Assembly (NCBI RefSeq): GCF_003591515.1
Contig: NZ_QZCG01000007.1
Coordinates: 62,001 to 126,000 of the forward strand
Direction: 5' to 3'
Length of the DNA: 64,000 bases
Source: Paracoccus onubensis
Lineage (GTDB): Bacteria; Pseudomonadota; Alphaproteobacteria; Rhodobacterales; Rhodobacteraceae
A model generated the notes under the pieces. That model saw only the letters and a list, made by a program, of their open reading frames with translations. It did no database searches and was not told the origin of the DNA. The position numbers were made by a program, and so were the translations under genes. This document shows, in pieces, positions 53,018 to 61,855 of the stretch (within the stretch, counting starts at the first letter, position 1; each line of letters opens with the position of its first letter).

Positions 53018-54225
53018 GTTTCGATCTTGCAAGGATCCGCGCCGATTTCCCGATCCTGTCGCGGCAGGTCAATGGCAAGCCTCTGGTCTATCTGGACAAT
53101 GGTGCAAGCGCGCAAAAGCCGCGTCAGGTGATCGAGGCTGTGACCCATGCCTATGAGGCGGAATATTCGAATGTCCATCGCGGGCTGCATTACCTGTCGA
53201 ACCTCGCGACGGATAATTACGAGCGGGTGCGTGCGATCATCGCCCGGTTCCTGAATGCCCCGCGCGAGGATGAGATAATATTTACCTCGGGTGCCACCGA
53301 AGGGATCAATCTGGTCAGCTATGGCTGGGCTGCGCCACGTCTTCAGCCGGGCGATGAGATCGTGCTGTCGGTGCTTGAACATCACGCGAATATCGTGCCG
53401 TGGCATTTCCTGCGCGAACGTCAGGGTGTGGTTCTGAAATGGGTCGAACCCGAGCCGGATGGCAGTCTGCCGCCTGCCAAGGTGCTTGAGGCCGTCGGTC
53501 CGAAGACCCGGTTGATTGCTGTGACCCATATGTCGAACGTGACCGGTACCATTGTCGATGTCGGTGCGATTGCGCGGGGGACCGATGTGCCGGTGCTGGT
53601 CGATGGCTCTCAGGCGGCGGTGCATCTGCCGGTTGATCTTTCGGCGCTTGGGGTCGATTTCTACTGTATCACCGGGCATAAGCTTTATGGCCCTTCGGGA
53701 TCGGGCGCGATCTGGATTCGTGATACACGACAGGCGGAGATGCGTCCCTTCATGGGCGGCGGTGACATGATCCGTACCGTCGCGAGGGATGAGGTGACCT
53801 ATGCCGATCCGCCCCTGCGGTTCGAGGCGGGCACCCCCGGTATCGTCAACCAGATCGGACTGGGCGCAGCGCTTGAATATCTGATGGATATCGGGATGGA
53901 GGCGATCTCGGCGCATGAACGCGTGCTGCGCGACCATGCCCGCGACCGGCTGCGGGCATTGAACTGGCTGAATGTGCAGGGTGATGCGCCGGATAAGGGC
54001 GCGATCTTCTCGATGACGATGGACGGGGCGCATGCGCATGACATGTCGACCATTCTCGATAAGCGCGGGATCGCTGTGCGGGCGGGGACGCATTGCGCCA
54101 TGCCGCTGATGGAGTTCTATGGAATCAATGCAAGCGCACGGGCATCCTTCGGCATGTATAATACGGTCGAGGAAGTGGATGCTCTGATCGAAGCTTTGAC
54201 CTTTTGCCGCGAACTTTTCGCCTGA
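53014..54225 (+). CDS. sufS: Cysteine desulfurase SufS
   Basis: This 403-residue PLP enzyme supplies sulfur for SufBCD. It shows YLDNGASAQKPRQVIEAV at the start, NVHRGLHYLSNLAT, the PLP lysine in ITGHKLYGPSGSGAI and the active cysteine in VRAGTHCAMPLMEFYGI. The length matches SufS. No sufE, sufU or sufA follows within the window. Confidence 0.95.
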   Translation: MSFDLARIRADFPILSRQVNGKPLVYLDNGASAQKPRQVIEAVTHAYEAEYSNVHRGLHYLSNLATDNYERVRAIIARFLNAPREDEIIFTSGATEGINLVSYGWAAPRLQPGDEIVLSVLEHHANIVPWHFLRERQGVVLKWVEPEPDGSLPPAKVLEAVGPKTRLIAVTHMSNVTGTIVDVGAIARGTDVPVLVDGSQAAVHLPVDLSALGVDFYCITGHKLYGPSGSGAIWIRDTRQAEMRPFMGGGDMIRTVARDEVTYADPPLRFEAGTPGIVNQIGLGAALEYLMDIGMEAISAHERVLRDHARDRLRALNWLNVQGDAPDKGAIFSMTMDGAHAHDMSTILDKRGIAVRAGTHCAMPLMEFYGINASARASFGMYNTVEEVDALIEALTFCRELFA

Positions 54226-54380
54226 ATCTTGCAAATATTTTGGTAAATGCCAAAGATTGTCTGTTAATTCTTGCTGCAGACAGCAGGATTCTGCATCCCT
54301 GAAAGCCAAGCATTTTCGTAATCGCTATGCCGGTCCCGCGTTGCGGCATACGGTGAACGCGAGTCGGCAAGGAGGCAGAT

Positions 54381-55595
54381 ATGGCGGAGATTCTGGTTCT
54401 GGGCGCAGGCATGATTGGCGTCAGTACCGCGCTGGCCCTGCAAGAGCGTGGGCATGAGGTCACCATTATCGACCGCAACGCGCCGGGGCGTGAGACCAGC
54501 TATGGCAATGCCGGGCTGATCCAGACCGAAGCGGTCGAGCCTTATGCGATGCCTCTGGCTCCCGGTGCGCTTTTGCAGATTGCGCTGGGCCGTGGATATG
54601 ACGTGAAGTGGAATATTCCGGGGCTGCTGGATCAGGCATGGGCGGTGCTGGCCTATGCGCGCAATTCGCTGCCTGCCGCTCATAAGCGTGCCTCGCATGT
54701 CTGGGGCAAGCTGATCCGGCAATCGACCGAGCGTCATGCGCCGTTGGTCGCGGCGGCAGGGGCGGATAACATCATTCGCAGGAACGGTTATATCGAGTTG
54801 CACCGGACTCCGGCCCTCATGGATAAGGCGCTGGCTGCGGCGGAACGATTCAAGACCGAATTCGGAGTCGAGGCAGTGCTGCTGGATGGCAAGCAGCTTC
54901 GCACGCTGGAACCTTCGGTCAAGATCGAGGTTACCGGGGCAACCCATTGGTCCGACAGCTGGAATTGTTCTGATCCCGGCGGGCTCGTGGCTGCTTATGC
55001 GGCGCTGTTCCAGAAGCGTGGCGGGCGGATCCTGAATGGCGATGCGGGCGATCTGCATCGCAAAGGGGCAGCATGGGTTGCCGATGAGGCCGAAGGTGAG
55101 CATGCAGTGGTCGCCCTTGGTCCGTGGTCACCGATGATGCTGGCCCGTTACGGGCTGAAAGTGCCGATGGTCTACAAGCGCGGTTATCACCGGCATTACC
55201 ATATGGAGACGCCCCCACATCATCCGATTGCGGATTTCGCGAATTCCATGGTGACATCGCCGATGCGCCGGGGCCTGCGGATCGCTACGGCTGCGGAATT
55301 GACCCGCCATCCGCGACTGGTGCCTCCGCAGTTGAAACATGCCGAGGAAGGCGCGCGGGAGCTGTTCGATATCGGTGATCCGGTCGAGGCGGAACCCTGG
55401 ACGGGGCGGCGGCCCTGTATGCCGGATATGCTGCCGGTGGTGGGGCGTGTGCCGGAACAGCCGAATTTATGGGCGCATTTCGGGCATGGGCATCAGGGCT
55501 TCACGCTTGGACCGGTGACGGCTGAAATCCTTGCGGATGAGATGGATGGTGGCGAGGGCTGGGCTGCATTGAAGCCGGATCGTCTGAAACGGTGA
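54381..55595 (+). CDS. FAD-dependent D-amino acid dehydrogenase-like oxidoreductase
   Basis: This 404-residue flavoprotein has the dinucleotide-binding start ILVLGAGMIGVSTALALQERG and the DAO ending HFGHGHQGFTLGPVTAEILADEM, as in DadA-type enzymes that oxidise D-amino acids to keto acids. A motif TSYGNAGLIQTEAVEPYAMP near residue 40 is family-typical. The start has AAGGAGG seven bases upstream. The substrate could also be glycine-like; sequence alone does not fix it. Confidence 0.85.
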   Translation: MAEILVLGAGMIGVSTALALQERGHEVTIIDRNAPGRETSYGNAGLIQTEAVEPYAMPLAPGALLQIALGRGYDVKWNIPGLLDQAWAVLAYARNSLPAAHKRASHVWGKLIRQSTERHAPLVAAAGADNIIRRNGYIELHRTPALMDKALAAAERFKTEFGVEAVLLDGKQLRTLEPSVKIEVTGATHWSDSWNCSDPGGLVAAYAALFQKRGGRILNGDAGDLHRKGAAWVADEAEGEHAVVALGPWSPMMLARYGLKVPMVYKRGYHRHYHMETPPHHPIADFANSMVTSPMRRGLRIATAAELTRHPRLVPPQLKHAEEGARELFDIGDPVEAEPWTGRRPCMPDMLPVVGRVPEQPNLWAHFGHGHQGFTLGPVTAEILADEMDGGEGWAALKPDRLKR

Positions 55596-55603
55596 TCCTG
55601 AAG

Positions 55604-55648
55604 CCGGGGCCCGGCCCCGGACCGCGGGATATTGGGGTGAGGAAGAAA
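55604..55648 (+). repeat. Hairpin plus tail, intergenic element copy 2 (degenerate)
   Basis: CCGGGGC (55604-55610) and GCCCCGG (55614-55620) form a 7-bp stem with a three-base loop, followed by ACCGCGGGATATTGGGG and a GGAAGAAAGG tract. The order of parts matches the element at 21270-21330. It lies nine bases after the DadA-like stop. Confidence 0.45.
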
Positions 55649-55654
55649 GGGATT

Positions 55655-55682
55655 CCTGCTGATGACGGTTTCTGTCAGCAGG
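55655..55682 (+). terminator. Hairpin upstream of uvrB
   Basis: CCTGCTGA (55655-55662) pairs with TCAGCAGG (55675-55682) around 12 bases. It lies between the DadA-like gene and uvrB and is probably part of the terminator region of the former. No T-run is present. Confidence 0.4.
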
Positions 55683-55743
55683 GGCGGTTGACTTTCGCGC
55701 GTCAGTTCTCACCTTGAGGGATGACCCGGACAGGACTTGGCTG

Positions 55744-57927
55744 ATGGCCCATAACAACACCAACGCGCCAATCGCGCGCGTACCCGAAGTCACCCGCCCC
55801 AAGCTGGAAGGCGGCAAGCGCTTCGTCATGAATAGCGAGTTTCAACCGGCAGGCGATCAGCCGACTGCAATCGCGGAACTGGCGGAGGGTGTCGAAACGG
55901 GGGAGCGTGATCAGGTTCTTCTGGGCGCGACGGGTACCGGCAAGACCTATACGATGGCGAAGGTGATCGAACAGACTCAGCGTCCGGCCATCATTCTTGC
56001 GCCGAACAAGACGCTGGCGGCGCAGCTTTACGGCGAATTCAAAGGGTTTTTCCCCGATAACGCGGTTGAGTATTTCGTAAGTTATTACGATTACTACCAG
56101 CCCGAAGCCTATGTGGCGCGCAGCGATACCTATATCGAGAAGGAATCGCAGATCAACGAGGCCATCGACCGGATGCGCCATTCGGCCACCCGCGCGCTTC
56201 TGGAACGGGATGATGTGATCATCGTGGCATCTGTATCCTGTATCTACGGTATCGGCTCGGTCGAGACCTATTCGGCGATGACGCAGGATATGATCGTCGG
56301 CGACAGCTACGATCAGCGGGAGTTTCTGGGGCAGCTTGTCGCGCAGCAATATCGCCGCCTTGATGGCAGTTTCCAGCGCGGTGGTTTTCGGGTGCGTGGC
56401 GATATCGTCGAGGTCTGGCCCGCCCACCTTGAAGACCGCGCATGGCGTTTCGATTTCTTTGGCAACGAGCTGGAGGCGATTACCGAATTCGACCCTTTGA
56501 CCGGCGCCAAGACCGATAATTTCCGCCAGATCCGGATTTATGCGAATAGCCACTATGTCACACCCCGGCCAACCATGCAGCAGGCGATCAAGGGCATCCG
56601 TCAGGAGTTGATCCTGCGTCTGCAGCAGTTTCAGGAGGAAGGGAAGCTGCTGGAGGCGCAACGGCTGGAACAGCGGACGAATTTCGATCTGGAGATGCTG
56701 GAGGCCACCGGGGTCTGCAACGGGATCGAGAATTACAGCCGCTATCTGACAGGTAGGGCGCCGGGTGAGCCTCCGCCCACGCTTTTCGAGTTTATCCCGG
56801 ATAACGCCATTGTTTTCGCGGATGAATCTCATGTGTCTGTGCCGCAGATCGGCGGGATGTACCGGGGTGACTACCGTCGCAAATCGGTGCTGGCTGAACA
56901 TGGTTTTCGCTTGCTGTCCTGCACCGATAACCGGCCGCTGAAATTCGAGGAATGGGACGCGATGCGGCCCCAATCCGTCTTTGTCAGTGCCACGCCTCAG
57001 AGATGGGAACTGGACCAGACCGGCGGCGTGTTCACCGAGCAGATCATTCGCCCCACCGGCCTGCTGGATCCGCAGATCGAAATACGCCCGGTCGAGATGC
57101 AGGTCGACGATCTGCTGGACGAGGTGCGCAAGGTCACCGCGCAGGGCTATCGCACGCTTTGCACTACATTGACCAAGCGCATGGCCGAGGACCTGACCGA
57201 ATATCTGCACGAACAGGGGATCAAGGTCCGCTATATGCACAGCGATATCGACACGATCGAGCGGATCGAGATTCTGCGCGACCTGCGTCTTGGGGCGTTC
57301 GACGTGCTGATCGGGATCAACCTGCTGCGTGAAGGGCTGGATATCCCGGAATGCGGTCTTGTCGCCATTCTGGATGCGGATAAGGAAGGTTTCCTGCGTT
57401 CCGAGACCTCGCTGGTCCAGACCATCGGGCGGGCGGCGCGGAACGCTGATGGCCGGGTCATCATGTATGCCGATCGCATCACTGGCAGCATGGAGCGCGC
57501 CATCGCCGAAACCGACCGTCGTCGCATCAAGCAGATGGCGTATAACGAAGAACATGGCATCACGCCGCAAACGGTCCGCAAGAATGTCGAGGACGTTCTG
57601 GCCGGGCTGTGGCGGGGTGATACCGATGAATCGCGCATCACCGCCAAGGTGGACATGCCGCTTGTCGGGGCAAATCTTCAGGCGCATCTGGACGGGCTGC
57701 GTGCGCAGATGCGCGAGGCTGCAGAGAATCTGGAATTCGAGGAGGCCGCAAGGCTGCGCGACGAGGTCAAGCGATTGGAAGCCGTGGATCTGGCGGTGGC
57801 CGATGATCCCCTGGCCCGTCAATCGGCGGTCGAAGCGGCGGCGGAAGCTGCCGTCAATGCCTCGGGGCGTTCGACCGGCGGCAGGGCCGGGCAGCGTGGC
57901 GGGAATAAGCGGCGCAAACGGAGATAG
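55744..57927 (+). CDS. uvrB: UvrABC system protein UvrB
   Basis: This 727-residue helicase-like damage-recognition subunit shows Walker [19 protein letters not shown] near residue 55, the beta-hairpin region [42 protein letters not shown], the C-terminal helicase motif [16 protein letters not shown] and the UvrC-binding UVR domain. The ATG at 55744 has AGGA eight bases upstream; the frame from a TTG at 55714 is less likely. It acts in nucleotide excision repair. Confidence 0.96.
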   Translation: MAHNNTNAPIARVPEVTRPKLEGGKRFVMNSEFQPAGDQPTAIAELAEGVETGERDQVLLGATGTGKTYTMAKVIEQTQRPAIILAPNKTLAAQLYGEFKGFFPDNAVEYFVSYYDYYQPEAYVARSDTYIEKESQINEAIDRMRHSATRALLERDDVIIVASVSCIYGIGSVETYSAMTQDMIVGDSYDQREFLGQLVAQQYRRLDGSFQRGGFRVRGDIVEVWPAHLEDRAWRFDFFGNELEAITEFDPLTGAKTDNFRQIRIYANSHYVTPRPTMQQAIKGIRQELILRLQQFQEEGKLLEAQRLEQRTNFDLEMLEATGVCNGIENYSRYLTGRAPGEPPPTLFEFIPDNAIVFADESHVSVPQIGGMYRGDYRRKSVLAEHGFRLLSCTDNRPLKFEEWDAMRPQSVFVSATPQRWELDQTGGVFTEQIIRPTGLLDPQIEIRPVEMQVDDLLDEVRKVTAQGYRTLCTTLTKRMAEDLTEYLHEQGIKVRYMHSDIDTIERIEILRDLRLGAFDVLIGINLLREGLDIPECGLVAILDADKEGFLRSETSLVQTIGRAARNADGRVIMYADRITGSMERAIAETDRRRIKQMAYNEEHGITPQTVRKNVEDVLAGLWRGDTDESRITAKVDMPLVGANLQAHLDGLRAQMREAAENLEFEEAARLRDEVKRLEAVDLAVADDPLARQSAVEAAAEAAVNASGRSTGGRAGQRGGNKRRKRR

Positions 57928-58048
57928 GGCGGATCCATTCGGCCGTCTAATTGAGTGGTCATGCAAACAAGGCGTTTGCCTCGCCAATGGACCGCATTCT
58001 GTCCAAACCGAGCGGTTATTCCCCGCCAGCGTCCGGCCTCGCTGAATC

Positions 58049-58315
58049 TCAGCCGCAATAAGCCTTTTCGATCCAGCCCTTGTCATCCACGATGATATTC
58101 AGCCTTTCCGGGTTGAAATCCATCGTTGCGGGATCGCCGTCCTGCATCACGCGCTTGACGAGCTTGGGCGGCAAGGTCACCTCGCCGATATTCTTGCCGA
58201 TCAGGCTTTGATGAAGCTCGGCGTCGCAGGTTGGTTTGGCTTCTACCGTTTCTTGCGTACATGCGCCTAGAATGACGCCTGCCGCGATCAGCGGGAAAAT
58301 TCGGGTTGCGCACAT
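58049..58315 (-). CDS. I78 family peptidase inhibitor lipoprotein
   Basis: This 88-residue lipoprotein has a lipobox (VILGACTQ) and the I78 inhibitor ending FNPERLNIIVDDKGWIEKAYCG, with LIGKNIGEVTLPPKLVKRVM before it. The family inhibits serine peptidases of the subtilisin or trypsin type in some members. The ATG at 58315 has AGGAGG seven bases upstream. It sits convergent to uvrB as a single gene. Confidence 0.85.
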   Translation of the reverse strand: MCATRIFPLIAAGVILGACTQETVEAKPTCDAELHQSLIGKNIGEVTLPPKLVKRVMQDGDPATMDFNPERLNIIVDDKGWIEKAYCG

Positions 58316-58477
58316 GGGATTACCTCCTGTCATCACGAGAGAACGCATGAATCCCGAAGCTGTTCCCGCCCCGGTTGATCTCGCAGACGGAAATATGCCG
58401 CACATCCAGTGAAGCCGTGACAATTCGTGGTAATGCGCTACCCTTTCCGGGCGCCACATGATCAAGGAGAAGCCGAA

Positions 58478-58795
58478 ATGCCGTTCGAATCCACCGCCCC
58501 TGCCGTTCCGACCGTCCTTGCCGAAGACGATCACACAAAGATCACACGCTGGGATTTTGCGCCCGGTGCGACGACCGGATGGCATGAACATGAAATGGAT
58601 TACGCGGTCGTGATCCTGACGGATTCCATTATGGCCTATGAGGCGGATGGCGAGGTAACCGAGAAACCCGTGAAGATTGGCGACAGCTATCTTCGACCGA
58701 AAGGCGTGCAGCATGATGTCAGGAACGCGGGACCGGGACCGCTTTCCTTCATCGAGATCGAAATGAAGCGGGCTGCAAGCACCCCGGAAGAATAG
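58478..58795 (+). CDS. Cupin domain protein
   Basis: This 105-residue single-domain cupin has WDFAPGATTGWHEHEMDYAVVI with the metal-binding histidines and glutamate of cupin motif 1, and YLRPKGVQHDVRNAGPGPL as motif 2. Start 58478 has AAGGAGA upstream. The ligand or reaction is unknown; such small cupins can be sensors or isomerases. Confidence 0.82.
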   Translation: MPFESTAPAVPTVLAEDDHTKITRWDFAPGATTGWHEHEMDYAVVILTDSIMAYEADGEVTEKPVKIGDSYLRPKGVQHDVRNAGPGPLSFIEIEMKRAASTPEE

Positions 58796-58890
58796 ATGAT
58801 TGCCCCCGGAAGGACAGAAGCGCATAGGGGCTTGATCACGCGCCCGGCTTTGGCGATAACTCGGGCGGTTCAAGTGTAAGGAATTCCGCC

Positions 58891-59202
58891 ATGCGTGTCC
58901 GCATTTATCAGCCCGCCCGCAACGCCATGCAATCCGGCACTGCGCGCAGCAAGAACTGGGTGCTGGAATACCCGCCCGCCGATCCGCGCGAAATCGATCC
59001 GCTGATGGGCTGGACCAGCAGCGACGACACGCAATCGCAAGTCCGCCTGCGCTTCGAGACTCGTAAACAGGCTGAAGATTACGCTAAAGAGCGCGGGTTG
59101 GATTACGTCGTGCAGGAACCTCATAAGCGTGCGCAGAATATCCGCCCTCGCGGCTATGGCGAGAATTTCGCGACTGACAGGCGTGGTCCCTGGACGCATT
59201 GA
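58891..59202 (+). CDS. NADH dehydrogenase-associated NDUFS4-like protein
   Basis: This 103-residue protein matches the ETC complex I subunit (NDUFS4/18-kDa) family found in Alphaproteobacteria and mitochondria, with [33 protein letters not shown] and an ending [20 protein letters not shown]. It is an accessory subunit of complex I. It stands alone, away from the nuo genes. Confidence 0.88.
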   Translation: MRVRIYQPARNAMQSGTARSKNWVLEYPPADPREIDPLMGWTSSDDTQSQVRLRFETRKQAEDYAKERGLDYVVQEPHKRAQNIRPRGYGENFATDRRGPWTH

Positions 59203-59466
59203 TTTTGTCCGGATCGCAGCAGCAATCCTGCGGATTACCCGGTCACATGGGTTCTGTGCGCCGGCGGCTCTTCTCGAAACGGCTCTAAATGGGCCAAGCG
59301 ATGTAACTCATTTGCCTATCCTTGGGAAGTAAACAGCCTTTGACTCTGCCGGGGCTGGGCTGTAGGGCTACGGATCGGCTGTTCTGGATGGTGCGCGGAT
59401 GGTGGGCCGCGTGCGGGCAGGACCGGGCCGTCAACCCGGGCCAAGAGCCCATTCTAGGCAGAACGA

Positions 59467-61440
59467 ATGACCCAAAACGAGATTGCTGCGCCATTGGCCG
59501 CAGCGTTGGCCGAACGAGGCTATGAAACCCTGACCGCCGTGCAGCAGGCGATGCTGAAACCGGATGCACGGGGGCGCGACCTTCTGGTTTCCGCGCAGAC
59601 AGGTTCTGGCAAGACCGTCGCCTTTGGCATTGCCGCCGCGGAGGATCTGCTGTGTGACGGCGACAGCTTTACCGAGGGCACGGCTCCGCTTGCGCTTGCC
59701 ATTGCACCCACGCGCGAACTGGCATTGCAGGTGGCGGCGGAACTGAGCTGGCTTTATGCCGCGACCGGCGCGCGTATCGCGACTTGTGTCGGCGGCATGG
59801 ATTACCGGACCGAGCGCCGGGCGCTGGCCCGCGGGGCGCAGATCGTGGTCGGCACTCCGGGCCGCCTGCGCGACCATATCGATCGCGGCGGCCTCGATTT
59901 GTCGGATCTGCGCGTCGCGGTGCTGGACGAGGCGGATGAAATGCTGGATCTCGGTTTTCGCGAGGATCTGGAGTTTATTCTGCAGGCCGCACCTGAAACT
60001 CGCCGAACCTTGATGTTCTCGGCCACGGTGCCCGCGGCTATCGAGAAACTGGCGCGGGATTTCCAGCAGAATTCCCTGCGCGTGACGGCGATGGGCGAGG
60101 CGCGGCAGCATGGCGATATTGCCTATCGGGCACTGTCGATCGCGAACCGGGATCGTGAGAATGCGATTTTCAACCTGTTGCGGTTCTACGAGGCGCGGAC
60201 CGCCATCGTGTTCTGCAAGACGCGGGCCAATGTAAGCCATCTGCTGGCGCGAATGGGTAATCGTGGGTTTCGTGTCGTGGCGTTGTCAGGTGAACTCTCT
60301 CAACAGGAACGGACCCATGCGCTGCAAGCCCTGCGGGATGGACGGGCGCGGGTCTGTATCGCCACCGACGTGGCAGCGCGGGGGATAGACCTGCCGGGAC
60401 TGGAACTGGTCATCCATGCCGATTTGCCAAGCAATTCCGAAACCCTGCTTCATCGCTCCGGGCGTACGGGGCGTGCCGGTGCCAAGGGCGTGTCTGCACT
60501 GATCGTCACACCGGCGGATTACAAAAAGGCGCAGCGCCTGTTACAGGGCGCCAAGGTTGTTGCCGAATGGGGCGCGGCGCCATCCGCCGAAGAGGTCAGT
60601 GCAAGGGATGACGTGCGGATGCTGGATCACCCAGCACTGACTGCCAGGCTGGACGATATGACCATTGCCCAGGACCTGCTGGACCGTGTCGGACCCGAGC
60701 AGATCGCGGCTGCCTTTGTTCAGCTTTGGCGGGAAGGACGTCCGCCACCCGAGGAACTGACGGACAGCGCCCCGCATTCGGCTGCTGCACCCCGCGCTCC
60801 ACGCGAATTCGGCACTTCGGTCTGGTTTGCGCTGTCGGTCGGCCATACCGGCCGGGCCGAGGCTCGCTGGATTCTGCCCAAGATCTGCGAGGCGGGCGGC
60901 ATTACCCGCGATGCGATCGGCGCCATCCGTGTGCGTGACGAGGAAACCTATGTTCAGATCGCCACTGCCGATGCTCCGCGCTTCGGGGAGATGATCGAGA
61001 TTGAGCAGGGTCTGATGATGCGCCGGTTGAAAGGCGAACCATCGCTTGATCAGAAGCCGGAACGGCATCCGGTCCGGAAGATTGCGAAACCCGCCGCTGA
61101 CAAGCCTTCTAGAGCTCAAAAAGCTGCGGCGACGCCCGCGGCGGACCTTCCCGCCAAGCCTGCCCGTGCGTGGTCGCCTACGGATACCGATGTCGCACCG
61201 ATATCTGTCGAGACACCCCGTAAAAAACCGCGCTGGAGTGCTGCGCAAAAGGCAGCCAAGGGCAAGAAAGGTCGTACGGAACCGGCACGCGACAGCAAAC
61301 CGGCTGCGCCCAAAGCCAAAGCCCGGACCAGCGGAAAGCCTTCTGGCAAACCTGCCGGAAAAACCAAAGGCAAGCATGCGCCGTCCCGACGCCCAGATGG
61401 CGGCAATGCGCCACCGCGGCGCCCCAGAACCCGAGGCTGA
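59467..61440 (+). CDS. DEAD-box RNA helicase with DbpA-like RNA-binding domain
   Basis: This 657-residue helicase shows SAQTGSGKTVAFGIA (motif I), VLDEADEMLDLGF (DEAD), SAT (motif III) and the C-terminal HRSGRTGRAG. A DbpA-type RNA-binding domain follows near residues 450-520 (TSVWFALSVGHTGRAEARWILP), then a Lys/Ala/Pro-rich basic tail of over 100 residues, which probably binds rRNA. Relatives act in ribosome assembly and cold adaptation. The tail is low-complexity and not conserved. Confidence 0.9.
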   Translation: MTQNEIAAPLAAALAERGYETLTAVQQAMLKPDARGRDLLVSAQTGSGKTVAFGIAAAEDLLCDGDSFTEGTAPLALAIAPTRELALQVAAELSWLYAATGARIATCVGGMDYRTERRALARGAQIVVGTPGRLRDHIDRGGLDLSDLRVAVLDEADEMLDLGFREDLEFILQAAPETRRTLMFSATVPAAIEKLARDFQQNSLRVTAMGEARQHGDIAYRALSIANRDRENAIFNLLRFYEARTAIVFCKTRANVSHLLARMGNRGFRVVALSGELSQQERTHALQALRDGRARVCIATDVAARGIDLPGLELVIHADLPSNSETLLHRSGRTGRAGAKGVSALIVTPADYKKAQRLLQGAKVVAEWGAAPSAEEVSARDDVRMLDHPALTARLDDMTIAQDLLDRVGPEQIAAAFVQLWREGRPPPEELTDSAPHSAAAPRAPREFGTSVWFALSVGHTGRAEARWILPKICEAGGITRDAIGAIRVRDEETYVQIATADAPRFGEMIEIEQGLMMRRLKGEPSLDQKPERHPVRKIAKPAADKPSRAQKAAATPAADLPAKPARAWSPTDTDVAPISVETPRKKPRWSAAQKAAKGKKGRTEPARDSKPAAPKAKARTSGKPSGKPAGKTKGKHAPSRRPDGGNAPPRRPRTRG

Positions 61441-61603
61441 GCAGCTTGTTTGTTGTGCTTATATAATGACTTTGCCGCCGTTTCGTGCCCGGATCGGCGG
61501 CAGGTGGGTCGCGCTTTATCGTAGAAACCGGAATAATGCTGACGCCCTGGGAAAGATGCGGGCAATCACGCAGTATAGAGGGCACGACAATTCTTATCGA
61601 TCA

Positions 61604-61855
61604 TCACGAAAAGCGCGCGCTTCCACTGCAGGCACTGATGACCCCGCCGCAGCTGGTCTTCGAGCCCAGATAGGCGACGGGCTTTCCATCGGATAATGCT
61701 CCGGATTTTCCTTCCACGATGACGCCGCCACAGGCGCATTTATCCCCGACCCGGGCGATGGGACGGCCGTTGACGGTGCTGCTGCCACCTTCGACGATCG
61801 TGTTCTGTCCGTGAATGGGGCAGGAATGCTGGTCCCCCACGCATGCAACGATCAT
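61604..61855 (-). CDS. PAAR domain protein (T6SS tip)
   Basis: This 83-residue PAAR protein caps the VgrG spike with a sharp cone that binds zinc. It shows GDQHSCPIHGQNTIVEGGSS, RVGDKCACGGVIVEG and YLGSKTSCGG, the repeats and His/Cys residues of the fold. Start 61855 has AGGAAC upstream and overlaps the vgrG stop by four bases (ATGA). The short length means no toxin domain is fused. Confidence 0.88.
   Translation of the reverse strand: MIVACVGDQHSCPIHGQNTIVEGGSSTVNGRPIARVGDKCACGGVIVEGKSGALSDGKPVAYLGSKTSCGGVISACSGSARFS

Noticed and set aside
55683..55743. LexA (SOS) box upstream of uvrB
   Set aside because: GTTC occurs once, without the second GTTC at the required seven-base spacing.
55702..58086. 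794-residue open frame on the minus strand
   Set aside because: It lies fully antisense to uvrB, which has all UvrB motifs. The frame is a by-product of GC-rich codon use.
59203..59466. Possible tRNA or other RNA gene in the gap before the helicase
   Set aside because: No TPsiC-loop consensus or cloverleaf could be built on either strand; it is probably just the helicase promoter region.
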